A stretch of 64,000 nucleotides of DNA from Lacipirellula parvula (GTDB taxonomy: Bacteria; Planctomycetota; Planctomycetia; Pirellulales; Lacipirellulaceae): positions 620,001 through 684,000 of the forward strand of contig NZ_AP021861.1 of assembly GCF_009177095.1 (NCBI RefSeq), read 5' to 3'. Within the stretch, counting starts at the first letter, position 1; each line of letters opens with the position of its first letter. A program made the translations under genes and the position numbers. The notes beneath the pieces are model-generated. The model was given only the letters and a program-made list of their open reading frames with translations. It was not told where the DNA came from and searched no databases. Shown in pieces: positions 1 to 8,554 of the stretch.

Positions 1-142
1 TTGTTGATCCGCTGTGCGGGTCATTTTGCTCTCTTATGCGAAGGTCGCTCTCAAGACCTTCCATTGCCCGGCCACTTGCTGGTTTGCACGACGGCGCGGC
101 CGTGCGCTCTATCCATATGATGCGTGCTGGAGAAAAGACGAA

Positions 143-340
143 GTGTCGCAAGGAACGATCAAAAAGTTGACCGACAAGGGTTTTGGATTCATTGAAGGCG
201 AGCGCGGAGACATCTTCTTCCACTCGTCGTCCGTTGCAGGTTCGGGCTACGACAGCCTGTTCGAAGGCCAAGCGGTTTCCTACACCGAAGGCCAAGGACC
301 GAAGGGCAAGCGGGCCGAGAACGTCCAGCCGGTCGCGTAA
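143..340 (+). CDS. Cold-shock domain protein
   Basis: This is a 65-residue single-domain cold-shock protein, a small OB-fold that binds single-stranded nucleic acid and probably acts as an RNA chaperone in the cytoplasm. The RNP1-like motif KGFGFI and the RNP2-like motif DIFFHSS are both visible. The second differs slightly from the usual DVFVHFS. I chose the GTG at 143, which gives VSQGTIKKL as the start and has a purine-rich ribosome site (GGAGAAAAG) just upstream. A longer reading frame begins at 14, but its extra N-terminus does not look like protein. The family is clear; which paralogue it is cannot be said. Confidence 0.9.
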   Translation: MSQGTIKKLTDKGFGFIEGERGDIFFHSSSVAGSGYDSLFEGQAVSYTEGQGPKGKRAENVQPVA

Positions 341-433
341 CCGACGAGCGACTGCGGCAGTCGGTTCGTCGACTGCCGCAGCCTCCATTCGATGCGATCG
401 CCGCCGCGCAGCCACTGGAATCCGGAGGTTCTC

Positions 434-652
434 ATGCTTCAGAAATTCGTCGACGAGTCGTGTAAGAAACCCGCTCCGCTCTACTCGACGCCCGCCGGAA
501 AAGAGTGTCCGGTTTGCGGCAAGCGGTCTTACTCGCTGCGAGGAATCCACCCCCAATGCGCCGTCGTGCAGGCAGACGCCCCGCGACAAGCGGCGCTGGC
601 CGCCGCGAAGCGCGAGCTGGCGCAGACGCAAGCGCCTCGCCGGGCCAAGTAG
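434..652 (+). CDS. Small zinc-ribbon-like protein
   Basis: This is a 72-residue protein of unknown function. It has one CPVCGK knuckle near residue 26 and a later HPQC, a spacing that could bind one zinc ion. The C-terminal third is alanine- and arginine-rich and probably helical. The ATG at 434 follows a strong GGAGG at 424-428, so this start is preferred over an in-frame ATG at 392. It lies 93 bases after the cold-shock gene on the same strand and could be co-transcribed with it. Confidence 0.7.
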   Translation: MLQKFVDESCKKPAPLYSTPAGKECPVCGKRSYSLRGIHPQCAVVQADAPRQAALAAAKRELAQTQAPRRAK

Positions 653-684
653 CTCACCGCCGAACGGCGCCTGAAGGATCGAAA

Positions 685-1416
685 ATGTCAGTCGAAGAAG
701 TCAACCTAAACGGCTCTGCAGCGTCAGAACGGGCGGAATCGCCGCTCGCGCATTTTCTGACAGCTGCTTGGCGCAATGCGCAACTTTCCATCGATCGGCA
801 TCATGAACACTTCGAGGCGTTGGCGGAAATCGACGTGATTTTCAACATCCTCACGGCGTTCAGCGATGAAAGTCGCGAGCGCGTCGCCCGGTCGATGCTG
901 ATTCAGACGCACGGGGCGCTGCGAGCCGCGTCGTTGCTCGCGCTCAGCGGACAAGTCGCTGAATCCTATTCGCTGATGCGCACCGCGCTGCGAGCCGCCA
1001 TGCATGGCGTGTTCATGGCGGGCGACGAGGAGCGGCAACGAATTTGGCTCGCCCGCGTCGATGACGATCGATCAGCCGACTTGAAGCGAACGACGTTCGC
1101 CAATGGGCTGATGGTGCGTCACCTGCGTCAGCTCGACGCGGCGACCGCCGGCATCTACGAACGGCTCCACCATCGAACGATCGACCGCGGCCTGCATGCG
1201 AACTGCCACGGCGGCGGCAGTGAGAACGACGCCGGCTCGTCGGCGGAGTCTGGCTGCGACGACTTCGCGCTCGACGACGAAGTGCAGCGATCGGCGCTCC
1301 GCTCTGTGGCGCAGATCGGAATCTGCACGCTCAGCATGTTTTACTACGTCTACGGCGACCTGTTTCGGAAGCATAAGCTCGACGATCGACTCGCGAAGCT
1401 CCGTCACGGCCACTAG
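685..1416 (+). CDS. Hypothetical helical protein, 243 aa
   Basis: I do not recognise this protein with confidence. It is mostly alpha-helical by composition and has no signal peptide or clear transmembrane segment. The central part carries a run of alternating alanine, leucine and arginine with an SLMRTALRAAMHG segment. That style is reminiscent of DUF5677-type proteins, but this is only a resemblance. A Gly/Ser-rich acidic linker sits near residues 175-190. The ATG at 685 was chosen because the in-frame extension upstream overlaps the preceding gene and reads as non-protein. The gene lies 32 bases after the small zinc protein. Confidence 0.6.
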   Translation: MSVEEVNLNGSAASERAESPLAHFLTAAWRNAQLSIDRHHEHFEALAEIDVIFNILTAFSDESRERVARSMLIQTHGALRAASLLALSGQVAESYSLMRTALRAAMHGVFMAGDEERQRIWLARVDDDRSADLKRTTFANGLMVRHLRQLDAATAGIYERLHHRTIDRGLHANCHGGGSENDAGSSAESGCDDFALDDEVQRSALRSVAQIGICTLSMFYYVYGDLFRKHKLDDRLAKLRHGH

Positions 1417-1472
1417 TCGTATTAACTCCCGTCGTTTGGCGGGCGTTCAACTCTCAAATCAGCGGACCAAGA

Positions 1473-1730
1473 ATGATCGATGCCCTCAAAGAAGAACTGA
1501 TCGTCAACAAAGTCGGCGGTCGCTTCAAGCTTTCGGCCCTCATCCAGAAGCGACTTGCTGCGTTGAATTCAGGCGCCCGCCCGCTCGTCGATCTCAAGAC
1601 GAAGTTTCCGATGGAAATCGTCATTCAAGAGATCTTGCAAGATAAGATCATGCTGAACGCCGACGACAGCGTTCGCATCGTCGAGCAGCGTCGGCAAGGG
1701 CCGATGGACTTCGATCTCTCGCAACTGTAG
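1473..1730 (+). CDS. rpoZ: RNA polymerase omega subunit
   Basis: This 85-residue protein has the core of omega: the GGRFKLSALIQKRL stretch and SGARPLVD match the conserved block that wraps the C-terminus of beta-prime and helps assemble RNA polymerase. The acidic tail (PMDFDLSQL) is short. It converges on lpxA with only 3 bases between the two stop codons, so the two transcripts must overlap or share a terminator region. Omega is poorly conserved and easily missed, but length, motif and planctomycete context agree. Confidence 0.75.
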   Translation: MIDALKEELIVNKVGGRFKLSALIQKRLAALNSGARPLVDLKTKFPMEIVIQEILQDKIMLNADDSVRIVEQRRQGPMDFDLSQL

Positions 1731-1733
1731 GCA

Positions 1734-2528
1734 TCACGCCGCTTGCTGCGGATCGAACAATCTTACCCGCGAACTGCGTGCGGAATCGTGCGCGTAGAAG
1801 CTGAGCAATCGACGGCCAGCTTCCGTTTTGACGGTCGCCTCCAAGTATCGCATCGCCTCGTTTCGCCCGATGCCTTTACGGTAGATGGCCGCGAACGCTG
1901 CCTTCAGCTCGTGTCGTTCATCGACGGTGAAGCCCGCGCGCTTCATGCCGACGCGATTCTCCGCCACGACGGTTCCTTCCTGATCGGTGATGCAAAACGG
2001 GGGAACGTCTTGGGTGATGCGAGCCAAAATCCCCACCAGGGCTAGCTCGCCGATTCGCACATGTTGGTGCACGGCTGCGTTCCCGGAGATGATGGCGTTG
2101 GCGCCGACCTGCACGTGCCCGCCGAGCAAGGCGCCGCTCACCAGGATGACGCCGTCGCTAAGCTGGCAATCGTGCCCTACATGACTATTCGTCATGAGCA
2201 TGCAGCGGCTGCCGATGACGGTCGCAGAGCCAGGCGCCGTGCCGCGATGAACGGTGGCCCCCTCGCGGATCGCCGTCCCTTCGCCGATCCGACAGAAAGA
2301 AACGGCGCCGCCGTATTTGAAGTCTTGCGGAGAGTCGCCGACCGTAGCAAACGAATGAACGCGACAACCGGCGGCAAGCGTGGTGTGCCCCATCACGACC
2401 GAGGAGGGCAACAGTTCGCAGTCGGGGCCGATCTCGACGTTGCCCGAGACAACGGCGTGCGCCCCAATGGATGCACTCGGATGGATTTCCGCTGCACTAT
2501 CGACGACGGCTGTGGGATGGATTGGCAT
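1734..2528 (-). CDS. lpxA: UDP-N-acetylglucosamine acyltransferase (lipid A)
   Basis: LpxA carries out the first step of lipid A synthesis, moving an acyl chain from ACP to the 3-OH of UDP-GlcNAc. At 264 residues it has the expected length. The N-terminal two thirds show the left-handed beta-helix hexapeptide pattern. NSHVGHDC at residues 114-121 contains His119, equivalent to the catalytic His125 of the E. coli enzyme, and GDSPQDFKY at residues 64-72 is also characteristic. The C-terminal helical part follows. The gene supports an LPS-containing outer membrane in this organism. No other lpx gene is next to it, so it is not in the proteobacterial lpxD-fabZ-lpxA arrangement. Confidence 0.93.
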   Translation of the reverse strand: MPIHPTAVVDSAAEIHPSASIGAHAVVSGNVEIGPDCELLPSSVVMGHTTLAAGCRVHSFATVGDSPQDFKYGGAVSFCRIGEGTAIREGATVHRGTAPGSATVIGSRCMLMTNSHVGHDCQLSDGVILVSGALLGGHVQVGANAIISGNAAVHQHVRIGELALVGILARITQDVPPFCITDQEGTVVAENRVGMKRAGFTVDERHELKAAFAAIYRKGIGRNEAMRYLEATVKTEAGRRLLSFYAHDSARSSRVRLFDPQQAA

Positions 2529-2838
2529 TGAGGTGGGCGAGCTTCGCAGAGATAGGGGCGCCGGTCAATTCCAATCGGTGCTTGCTGCTTGTGCTGGCTG
2601 GGCTGGTTTTCTCTCGCAAAGCCGCCAAGGCGCAAAGAAAACGCCGAGCAGAGGAAAGAATGAACATCGCATTATTCCTCTGCGCCTCCGCGCCTCTGCG
2701 AGAAATCTATTCGCCAGAATCAGCCTCTCGCAGAGGCGCAGGGTGCGCAGAGGAATTACACACGCATTCGCATTTCTTTGCGATCGTTAGCGTCTTCGCG
2801 GCTTGGCGAGAGAATACCCGGCAAGCCAACCGGAACGA
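2529..2838. other. Intergenic gap filled by a nested palindrome
   Basis: This 310-base gap contains no credible gene. Its main content is the nested inverted-repeat element at 2609-2814. The gap holds the region 5' of lpxA and the region 3' of the zinc-ribbon membrane protein gene. Confidence 0.7.
2609..2814. repeat. Nested inverted repeat, 'CTCGCAAAGCCGCCAAGG' family
   Basis: The outer arms are 2609-2633 and 2790-2814. They are imperfect reverse complements built on TTCTCTCGC(A/C)AAGCCGC. The inner arms are 2675-2703 (CTCTGCGCCTCCGCGCCTCTG) and 2726-2754. The whole element is about 206 bp with no coding capacity. It is MITE-like or REP-like in form. Confidence 0.85.
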
Positions 2839-4887
2839 CTAAGGCGTGAAGAGATCCGCCGTCGCGCCCGTTTGCGGGGCCACGAAATCTTCCGGCGCGA
2901 AGGCGAAACCCGCGACGACCACTTGCTTTGCATCGCCCGTGTAGCCGGCAATCGCTTGGCTTGGATCGGCGACGATCGCACCGACGACGGCGACTTCATC
3001 GCCGAACTTGAAGTCGATCTTGTCCATCAGCACTTTGTTGACCGACACGGTCGAGCCGAGCGGCGTTTCGATCGTGTATTCGGTCCACTGTCCTTGCGGC
3101 TGCAGATCGGTGACGCGGCCCAGCAGCAGCACGCCCTGGTTGGGGCGGCGGGCATGTTCGAGCCAGCGGCCGGCGATCATCGCTAGATCGTTGCGGCGGG
3201 CCGGATCGCCGACGGCGCCGCGGAAAATCAGCTTCGCGGCCATCTGCTTGGTGACGAGGTCGTTGCCGAAGTCTTTGGGGTCGGTCAGCGTGAACCGCTC
3301 AGCCAGCTTGCAGAGTTCGATGTACGCCTGCCCCATCGCGGCGACGTCTTCCTTACGAGCGAGGTCGCCCGCGAGGAACGTGCGATGGGCGGCGTCGGCG
3401 CTGGCGATGTGATCGCCCAGGTCGGTGACGCTGAAGAGTTTGACGCCTTTCAATTCACCGACGATCGGCGTGGTCGGCCAGTGAATGGCTTCGGCGGCGG
3501 CGGTTGGCATGACGGCCTCGTCGCGGTGGATCGTCGCGGGAGGCGTGAGAGGCTGTGCTTCCGTAGCGGCGGGAGCATCGGCCGCGGCCAGTTCGTCGCC
3601 CGCCGGCGGCTGCGGTTCGTCGGCGAATTCGAGCTTCGACTCGCCAAGTGGCTGCAACGGCGCAGCGGCTTCGGCCAGCGGAGCCGCGTCGACTGGCGCA
3701 GGCGCCGGCAAGCGATCGTCGGCAATGCTCAGCGGCTCTTGCGATGCCGGAGCGGCGGCGCCCGGCAGCATCGAGGCAGGCAGCAACTTCGCGATGCCGA
3801 GCAGGTCGCCGTCGGGGCCTTTGAGCCACAGCAGCGCGTAGCCGGCGAGGAAGATGCCGATGAAGCCGCCGCCGACAACGCCGACCAGCGTCTTCACGAC
3901 CGATGGGCGCTTGCGGCGGATGGGGACCGTGCGTTCGAGTTCGTCGAACTCTTCATCGCTGGTCCACTGCTCGTGTTCTGGATCGGTCTCAGCGCTTGCT
4001 TCGTAGGTGACGTCGTCTTCGCCGTCATCGGTTTGCGTGGCAGCAGCGCTCGCTTGCAGACGCTGCCAACGGTCGTCGAACGACTCGTCGCTGGCATCGC
4101 CGTATTCCGAATCGTCGGCGGCGATCTCCGCGTATTCGGGTTGCTCATGCTGATCTTCGGTCGACTCGTCTGCGTCGAACTCCGCAAAGGTCGGTGAATC
4201 GGCTAGCGAAGGCGCCGTTTCTGCATCCGCCGCGGCTGGCGTCGCCGGGGCGAGCGGCGCCGGCGGCGTCTTCATCAGGTCGGACAGCAATTGGTCGAGA
4301 CGGCTGCCGCCGAGTTTTAGTTCGTCGGCTGCGGACGCGGCGGGGTGTGCGGTTTCTGGATCGGCGTCGCGGTAGGCTGCGTCGAGCGTCGCGCCGAACG
4401 TTTGCCGCGGGGCGTGATCGTTGGGGATGATGCGGTCGTCGATCTCGGCTTCAAATTCCTCGAACGATGCGACTTCCGCCGTCGGTTCGTCGGCCTCTTC
4501 CGCGTCGTCTTGCTCCGCAGCTTCAGGCGCGGACGCGCCCGGCAACTGCCAACTGGAGGTCGATCGCAAGAGTCGCGAGAGTTTGTCGTCGGTCGATTCG
4601 GCGACCGGCTCGTGTTCCGGCTCCGGCGCCATGTCTTCGTCGTCGACGATGATGCCGAGCGGCTCGCGCGTCGGCGTCGCTTCATCCATCAACTCGTCGT
4701 CGTTCTCCGACGACGGATGATGAATGTCTTGCTCAACAAGCCGCACCTTCGGAATGGCGCGGGGGGCGACCGAAGCGAGCAGGAACTCCGCTTCGCAGAT
4801 CGGGCACTCGACGAGCGACGTCGGCGTGAGGCCGGCCGGCAATTCGAGGTGCGATGAACAGCGCGGGCAGAGGGTGATCGACGCCAT
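2839..4887 (-). CDS. Zinc-ribbon single-pass membrane protein, acidic linker
   Basis: This 682-residue protein has a four-cysteine zinc ribbon at the N-terminus (Cys7-Cys10 and Cys28-Cys31, CPRC...CPIC). A long acidic, Ala/Glu/Asp/Pro-rich low-complexity region follows, up to about residue 320. One transmembrane helix lies near residues 327-352 (VVGGGFIGIFLAGYALLWL). After another Pro/Ala-rich linker there is a C-terminal domain of about 200 residues that looks folded. That domain contains GRVTDLQPQGQWTEYTIETP, which suggests a small beta-barrel. I chose the ATG at 4887 so that the protein begins at the ribbon; an in-frame start at 4920 adds 11 residues. The function is unknown. Confidence 0.75.
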   Translation of the reverse strand: MASITLCPRCSSHLELPAGLTPTSLVECPICEAEFLLASVAPRAIPKVRLVEQDIHHPSSENDDELMDEATPTREPLGIIVDDEDMAPEPEHEPVAESTDDKLSRLLRSTSSWQLPGASAPEAAEQDDAEEADEPTAEVASFEEFEAEIDDRIIPNDHAPRQTFGATLDAAYRDADPETAHPAASAADELKLGGSRLDQLLSDLMKTPPAPLAPATPAAADAETAPSLADSPTFAEFDADESTEDQHEQPEYAEIAADDSEYGDASDESFDDRWQRLQASAAATQTDDGEDDVTYEASAETDPEHEQWTSDEEFDELERTVPIRRKRPSVVKTLVGVVGGGFIGIFLAGYALLWLKGPDGDLLGIAKLLPASMLPGAAAPASQEPLSIADDRLPAPAPVDAAPLAEAAAPLQPLGESKLEFADEPQPPAGDELAAADAPAATEAQPLTPPATIHRDEAVMPTAAAEAIHWPTTPIVGELKGVKLFSVTDLGDHIASADAAHRTFLAGDLARKEDVAAMGQAYIELCKLAERFTLTDPKDFGNDLVTKQMAAKLIFRGAVGDPARRNDLAMIAGRWLEHARRPNQGVLLLGRVTDLQPQGQWTEYTIETPLGSTVSVNKVLMDKIDFKFGDEVAVVGAIVADPSQAIAGYTGDAKQVVVAGFAFAPEDFVAPQTGATADLFTP

Positions 4888-5112
4888 GGAATTCCTACGT
4901 TTCGACTCCGTTACACTCATCCCGCATCAGTGCGAGACGCGACACATGCTCCGCCGCCGCGGGTTCTTAGTTTAACAATACGCCGGTTGTTTGTCGGCGG
5001 CAGCGCGAGAATTCTAGCGCCCGTCGGGACGCTAGCTACGCCGCGGGGCGAACTTCGATGTTGCGGGGCGTTTCTTGCAAACGCGGGCAGCGGGCGGTTG
5101 CCGCTGCAATCG

Positions 5113-6645
5113 CTACAGGCCGTAAAGTTCGCCGTACTTCGCGCGCATTTGCTCGATCCACGGGCCGTGGCTCAGCGGCTGTCCAGTGACGTTGAGCGCC
5201 AGTTCGCCGGCCGAGAAGCGTTGGCCGTGGGCGTGGATGTTCTTGCGGAGCCACGCGAGCAGCGGTTGGAACTCGCCCTTGCGGAACGCAGCAGGCAGGT
5301 CGCCGAGCTCCTTGGTCGCTGCCGCGTAGAACTGCCCTGCGTAGAGGTTGCCGAGCGAGTAGGTGGGGAAGTATCCGAACAGCCCCGCGCTCCAGTGGAC
5401 GTCTTGCAGCACGCCGTCGGCGAAGTTCGGCGGGGTGATGCCGAGATACTTTTGGTACTTCTCGTTCCATGCCGCGGGAAGGTCTTTTGCCTGCAGGTCG
5501 TTTTCGATGAGGGCGCGTTCGAGTTCAAAGCGGATGAGCACGTGGAGGTTGTAAGTGACTTCGTCCGCATCAACGCGGATAAGCGACGGGCGAACTTCGT
5601 TGATGGCGCCGTAGAGTTGGTCGAGCGAGACGCCCTTCAGCGCTGCGAACTGCTGCTGTCCCTTGGGCAGAAAGTGTTCCCAGAACGCTCGGCTGCGGCC
5701 GACCTGGTTCTCCCACATCCGCGATTGCGACTCGTGAATCCCGAGCGAACATGCTTCGCCGGTGGGCAAGCCAAACTGGTCGGCCGGCAACCCTTGCTCG
5801 TAAAGACCGTGCCCTGCTTCGTGGAGCGTGCTGAAGAACGCGTCGCTGAAGTCGTTGATGTTGTACCGCGTCGTGATCCGCTGATCGTGCGGACCGGCGC
5901 CGGCGCAGAATGGATGATCGGTCGTATCAAGCCGACCGGCGTTGAAGTCGAACCCAATCGCCGCCGAGGCCGCCTTGCCAAAGGCCTCTTGCGCGTCGAC
6001 GGGGAAGTCGCGCTTCAGCAACTCGGAATCGGGCTTGCGCGAGCTGCCGACAATCTGCTCGACGAGCGGCGTGAGCGCATCGCGCAAACCGCCGAGCGCG
6101 GCGGCGACTTCCGCCGTCGTTGCGCCAGGTTCGTAGTCGTCGAGCAGCGCATCGTACGGCGTGACCTTGTAGCCAATCGCGGCCGCTTCTTGCCGTTTCA
6201 GTTCGATGGTCTTTTCCAGAAGCGGCTGGAACTTCGCAAAGTCATCAGCCTTGCGAGCCTCAACCCACATCTGCTGGCCGAGCACCGAGGTGCGCGACAG
6301 TTCTTCGACGAGCGCCTGCGGCAGCTTCGTCTTTTTGTCGTACTGCCGCTTGAGTTGCCGGATGACCGTCCCCTCAACGCTGTGCGAATCAGCGGCCAGC
6401 GGACTGCCGACGAGTTCGTCGAGCCAACCCGCAATCTGCGGCGTCGTTTGTCGCTTGTGGATCTCGCCGGCGAGGAACGAAATCTGCTCCGCGCGGTACT
6501 CGCCTGCAGCGGTCGGCATCTTCGTCCGCTCGTCCCACTCGAGCAGCCCCATGATGCTGGCGAGCTTGGCCGTTTCGCGGGCGTGGTTGCAGAGGGATTC
6601 GTAGGCGGCAGTTGTGGACATATCAGTCGCTCGAGAGGCAGTCAT
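5113..6645 (-). CDS. M32-family metallocarboxypeptidase
   Basis: This is a zinc- or cobalt-dependent carboxypeptidase of the Taq/Pfu type. It removes C-terminal residues from peptides in the cytoplasm, usually with broad specificity but not for C-terminal proline. The HExxH metal site is HEAGH at residues 275-279, followed by GLYEQGLP. The family signatures GIHESQSRMWENQVGRS and YNLHVLIRFELERALI are also present. At 510 residues the length is normal. An ATG eight codons in (6621, MSTTAAYESL) aligns better with the usual family start, and neither start has a clear ribosome site. The gene stands alone. Confidence 0.93.
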   Translation of the reverse strand: MTASRATDMSTTAAYESLCNHARETAKLASIMGLLEWDERTKMPTAAGEYRAEQISFLAGEIHKRQTTPQIAGWLDELVGSPLAADSHSVEGTVIRQLKRQYDKKTKLPQALVEELSRTSVLGQQMWVEARKADDFAKFQPLLEKTIELKRQEAAAIGYKVTPYDALLDDYEPGATTAEVAAALGGLRDALTPLVEQIVGSSRKPDSELLKRDFPVDAQEAFGKAASAAIGFDFNAGRLDTTDHPFCAGAGPHDQRITTRYNINDFSDAFFSTLHEAGHGLYEQGLPADQFGLPTGEACSLGIHESQSRMWENQVGRSRAFWEHFLPKGQQQFAALKGVSLDQLYGAINEVRPSLIRVDADEVTYNLHVLIRFELERALIENDLQAKDLPAAWNEKYQKYLGITPPNFADGVLQDVHWSAGLFGYFPTYSLGNLYAGQFYAAATKELGDLPAAFRKGEFQPLLAWLRKNIHAHGQRFSAGELALNVTGQPLSHGPWIEQMRAKYGELYGL

Positions 6646-6985
6646 GTGTTGAGTTTAAGGAGGCGTCGATTGGTGAGCCATTGTGGCTGAAGATCAATGG
6701 GGCGTCGATGGATCAGCCCCGGGAGGGGCGATATCATGTAGCCAGGGGCGTGAGCCCCTGGAATTGATCGCCGCGAAGAGGCTGAGCCCCGGAGGGGCGA
6801 CACCAGAAGATGTGACGAGCTCGGCGAAGGGCTCTTGAATGGTGCCGCCCCTCCGGGGCTCAAGCAGCCTTAAACTTTCGAGTCCAGGGGCTCACGCCCC
6901 TGGCTACAACATTTCGCCCCTACCGGGGCTCGTGACCGGATGAATTTCCTTCGCGTTGCAGCAGCGCACACGGTTTAATACGCCC
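6646..6985. other. Intergenic gap between divergent genes
   Basis: This 340-base gap lies between the divergent carboxypeptidase and deacetylase genes. It is mostly occupied by the nested palindrome at 6715-6930. I see no gene in it. Confidence 0.7.
6715..6930. repeat. Nested palindrome, 'AGCCCCGGAGGGGCGA' family, copy 1
   Basis: The element is 216 bp. From the outside inwards it reads AGCCCCGG(G)AGGGGCGA, then GTAGCCAGGGGCGTGAGCC, a spacer, and AGCCCCGGAGGGGCGACA. The complementary series follows in reverse order and ends with CGCCCCTACCGGGGCT. Each arm is itself a small hairpin. A second copy lies at 10446-10644. Confidence 0.9.
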
Positions 6986-7675
6986 ATGCTCGACATCCTC
7001 GTCATCGCCCCGCACCCCGACGACGCCGAACTCGGCATGGGGGGGGCCATCATGAAGTTCATCGCCGAGGGGCGACGCGTGGGGGTGCTCGATCTCACCA
7101 GCGGCGAGCCGACGCCGCACGGGTCGCTGGAGATTCGCGCTCGCGAAACGGCGGCGGCCACCAAGATCATGGGACTCGAGTGGCGTGAGAACCTCGGCCT
7201 GCCGAATCGTAGCCTCGAAGCGACGATCGAAAACCGTGCGAAACTCGCCGCGGTCTTCCGCCGTGAGAAACCGAAGTGGCTCTTCGCCCCCTACTGGATC
7301 GACGCCCATCCCGATCACGTCGCGGCGACCGAACTCGTCGACGCGGCCCGCTTCTGGTCGAAGCTCACCAAAACCGACCTGCCAGGCGAGCCTCATCACC
7401 CGACGCGGATCTACAACTACTACTGCATCCATCTGAAGCAGGCGCTGCAGCCGGCGTTTGTGCTCGACATCACCGCGGAGTGGGACCGCAAAGTGGCGGC
7501 GGTGCGAGCGTTCGAAAGCCAGTTCATCACCGGCCGGCCAACGGTGTCGCCGACGTTCTTCGAACACTTCGAAGCCGAGGCGGCCTACTGGGGCAAAACG
7601 ATCGGCGTCCGCTACGGCGAGCCCTTCACGAGCCGCGAACCGCTCGGGCTGCGGTCGATGGGAGAGTTGGTGTAA
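6986..7675 (+). CDS. bshB1: PIG-L/LmbE-type deacetylase, BshB1-like
   Basis: This 229-residue protein is a PIG-L family metal-dependent N-deacetylase. The N-terminal PHPDDAELGMGG at about residues 9-20 and the later AHPDH form the zinc and catalytic site. Length and the segments IRARETAAATKIMG and TRIYNYYCIH match BshB1, which removes the acetyl group from GlcNAc-malate in bacillithiol synthesis. Neither bshA nor bshC is beside it, so the exact substrate is inferred; another GlcNAc-type amide is possible. The ATG at 6986 gives a start at the first beta strand (MLDILVIAPH). Confidence 0.82.
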   Translation: MLDILVIAPHPDDAELGMGGAIMKFIAEGRRVGVLDLTSGEPTPHGSLEIRARETAAATKIMGLEWRENLGLPNRSLEATIENRAKLAAVFRREKPKWLFAPYWIDAHPDHVAATELVDAARFWSKLTKTDLPGEPHHPTRIYNYYCIHLKQALQPAFVLDITAEWDRKVAAVRAFESQFITGRPTVSPTFFEHFEAEAAYWGKTIGVRYGEPFTSREPLGLRSMGELV

Positions 7676-7761
7676 GGCGGGCGGACAGAAGGCCTGCGAT
7701 CCCGTCAAAAACTCGAAGCGACAACGATGCCAGATTGGTTTAGGCCGGTCGTTTCGCAAGT

Positions 7762-7775
7762 GCTATAATTGAGAC
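7762..7775 (+). promoter_or_regulatory. Extended -10 promoter, probably leaderless
   Basis: TGCTATAAT at 7761-7769 is a perfect extended -10 element. Transcription would start near 7775-7776, at or one base before the ATG at 7776, so the mRNA would have essentially no leader. No good -35 element is seen at normal spacing. Confidence 0.6.
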
Positions 7776-7979
7776 ATGACCGATCGCAGCCACTGGGTAG
7801 TCAAGAAGTCTACACTCGCGGAGCAAGGCTTCGAGGATGACCTCGCTCATCTATCGATGGGCGAATGTATGGCGTTGGTCTGGCCGCTAACAGTTCAAGC
7901 GTGGGCGATAGCCGGTGAACCCGTCACTGAACAAGAATTTCAGAGACATGTTATCCGCGTTGAACGACGCGGAAGTTGA
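7776..7979 (+). CDS. Small protein paired with a nucleotidyltransferase remnant
   Basis: This is a 67-residue soluble protein without a recognised domain. It is rich in charged residues, with a central GECMALVWPLTVQAW stretch. It overlaps the beginning of the nucleotidyltransferase pseudogene by 65 bases in another frame, the tight arrangement of a two-gene cassette. The extended -10 promoter abuts its ATG. With its partner broken, this gene may be a leftover. The toxin-antitoxin-like organisation is suggestive only. GC content is lower than in the flanking genes. Confidence 0.6.
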   Translation: MTDRSHWVVKKSTLAEQGFEDDLAHLSMGECMALVWPLTVQAWAIAGEPVTEQEFQRHVIRVERRGS

Positions 7980-8384
7980 TTACCTCGTCGTTGGCGCTTA
8001 TGCCCTCGCTACCCACGAGCAACGGGCGATCTAGATATTTGGGTGCGTCCAACCAGCGAAAATGCGGATCGGGTTTGGGAAGCGTTGCGTCTCTTCGGAA
8101 TCCCTAGGAGTTGGGTGAAGGAACCGATTGAGCTAACGGACTCGAACGCCGTTTTCAGTTTCGGCGTTCCGCCTGAGCGGATCGATATTCTCACGTCGAT
8201 TACTGCTATTGGTTTCGAGAATGCTTGGGGGAATCGCAGCATCGCAGAATACGACGGCGTCTCCACGCCCGTATTACATTGGCGAGATCTCCTCGCCAAC
8301 AAGCGGGCGACTGGGCGACTCAAGGATGCGGCTGACGCCGAATGGATCGAAGCGGCGATGCGTGGGCGTGGTGAATCGGTATAA
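7915..8384 (+). pseudogene. Frameshifted nucleotidyltransferase-fold gene
   Basis: Two reading frames join into one protein. The first part reads from a GTG at 7915 (VNPSLNKNFRDML) through DYLVVGAYALATHEQ and hits TAG at 8032-8034. The second part resumes in the next frame as DLDIWVRPTSENADRVWEAL and runs to a stop at 8384. The normal family motif has several residues (about PRATG) between the histidine and DLDI. A short deletion near 8015-8028 therefore probably caused the shift and removed part of the active-site segment. The family is the small DUF6036-like or AbiEii-like nucleotidyltransferases that often pair with a small partner. A sequencing error cannot be excluded, but the missing residues make real decay more likely. 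Confidence 0.78.
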
Positions 8385-8510
8385 CTTGCCCAGCTAGCGA
8401 CCAGCGCAGCTTTTCCCTCAAGCGACCCTGCGGATTCTGCCGATCCTACCGACTGACGCGCACCAGCGGCTCGTGCTTGCACTCCGCTCGCCCGTCAAAA
8501 CCGTGCCTTG

Positions 8511-8534
8511 AATGAAAGGGGGGCTCCTTTCATT
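8511..8534. repeat. Short perfect inverted repeat
   Basis: AATGAAAGG and CCTTTCATT are separated by 6 bases. They lie 20 bases upstream of the lipoprotein gene that starts at 8555. This could be an operator or an mRNA hairpin. No T-tract follows, so it is not an obvious terminator. Confidence 0.55.
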
Positions 8535-8554
8535 GCGGTAGGTTCTTCTCGATC

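Noticed and set aside
4930-6690. Long open frame on the plus strand (586 codons) across the carboxypeptidase gene
   Set aside because: It is antisense to a clear M32 carboxypeptidase with full motifs. GC-rich third positions keep the opposite frame open.
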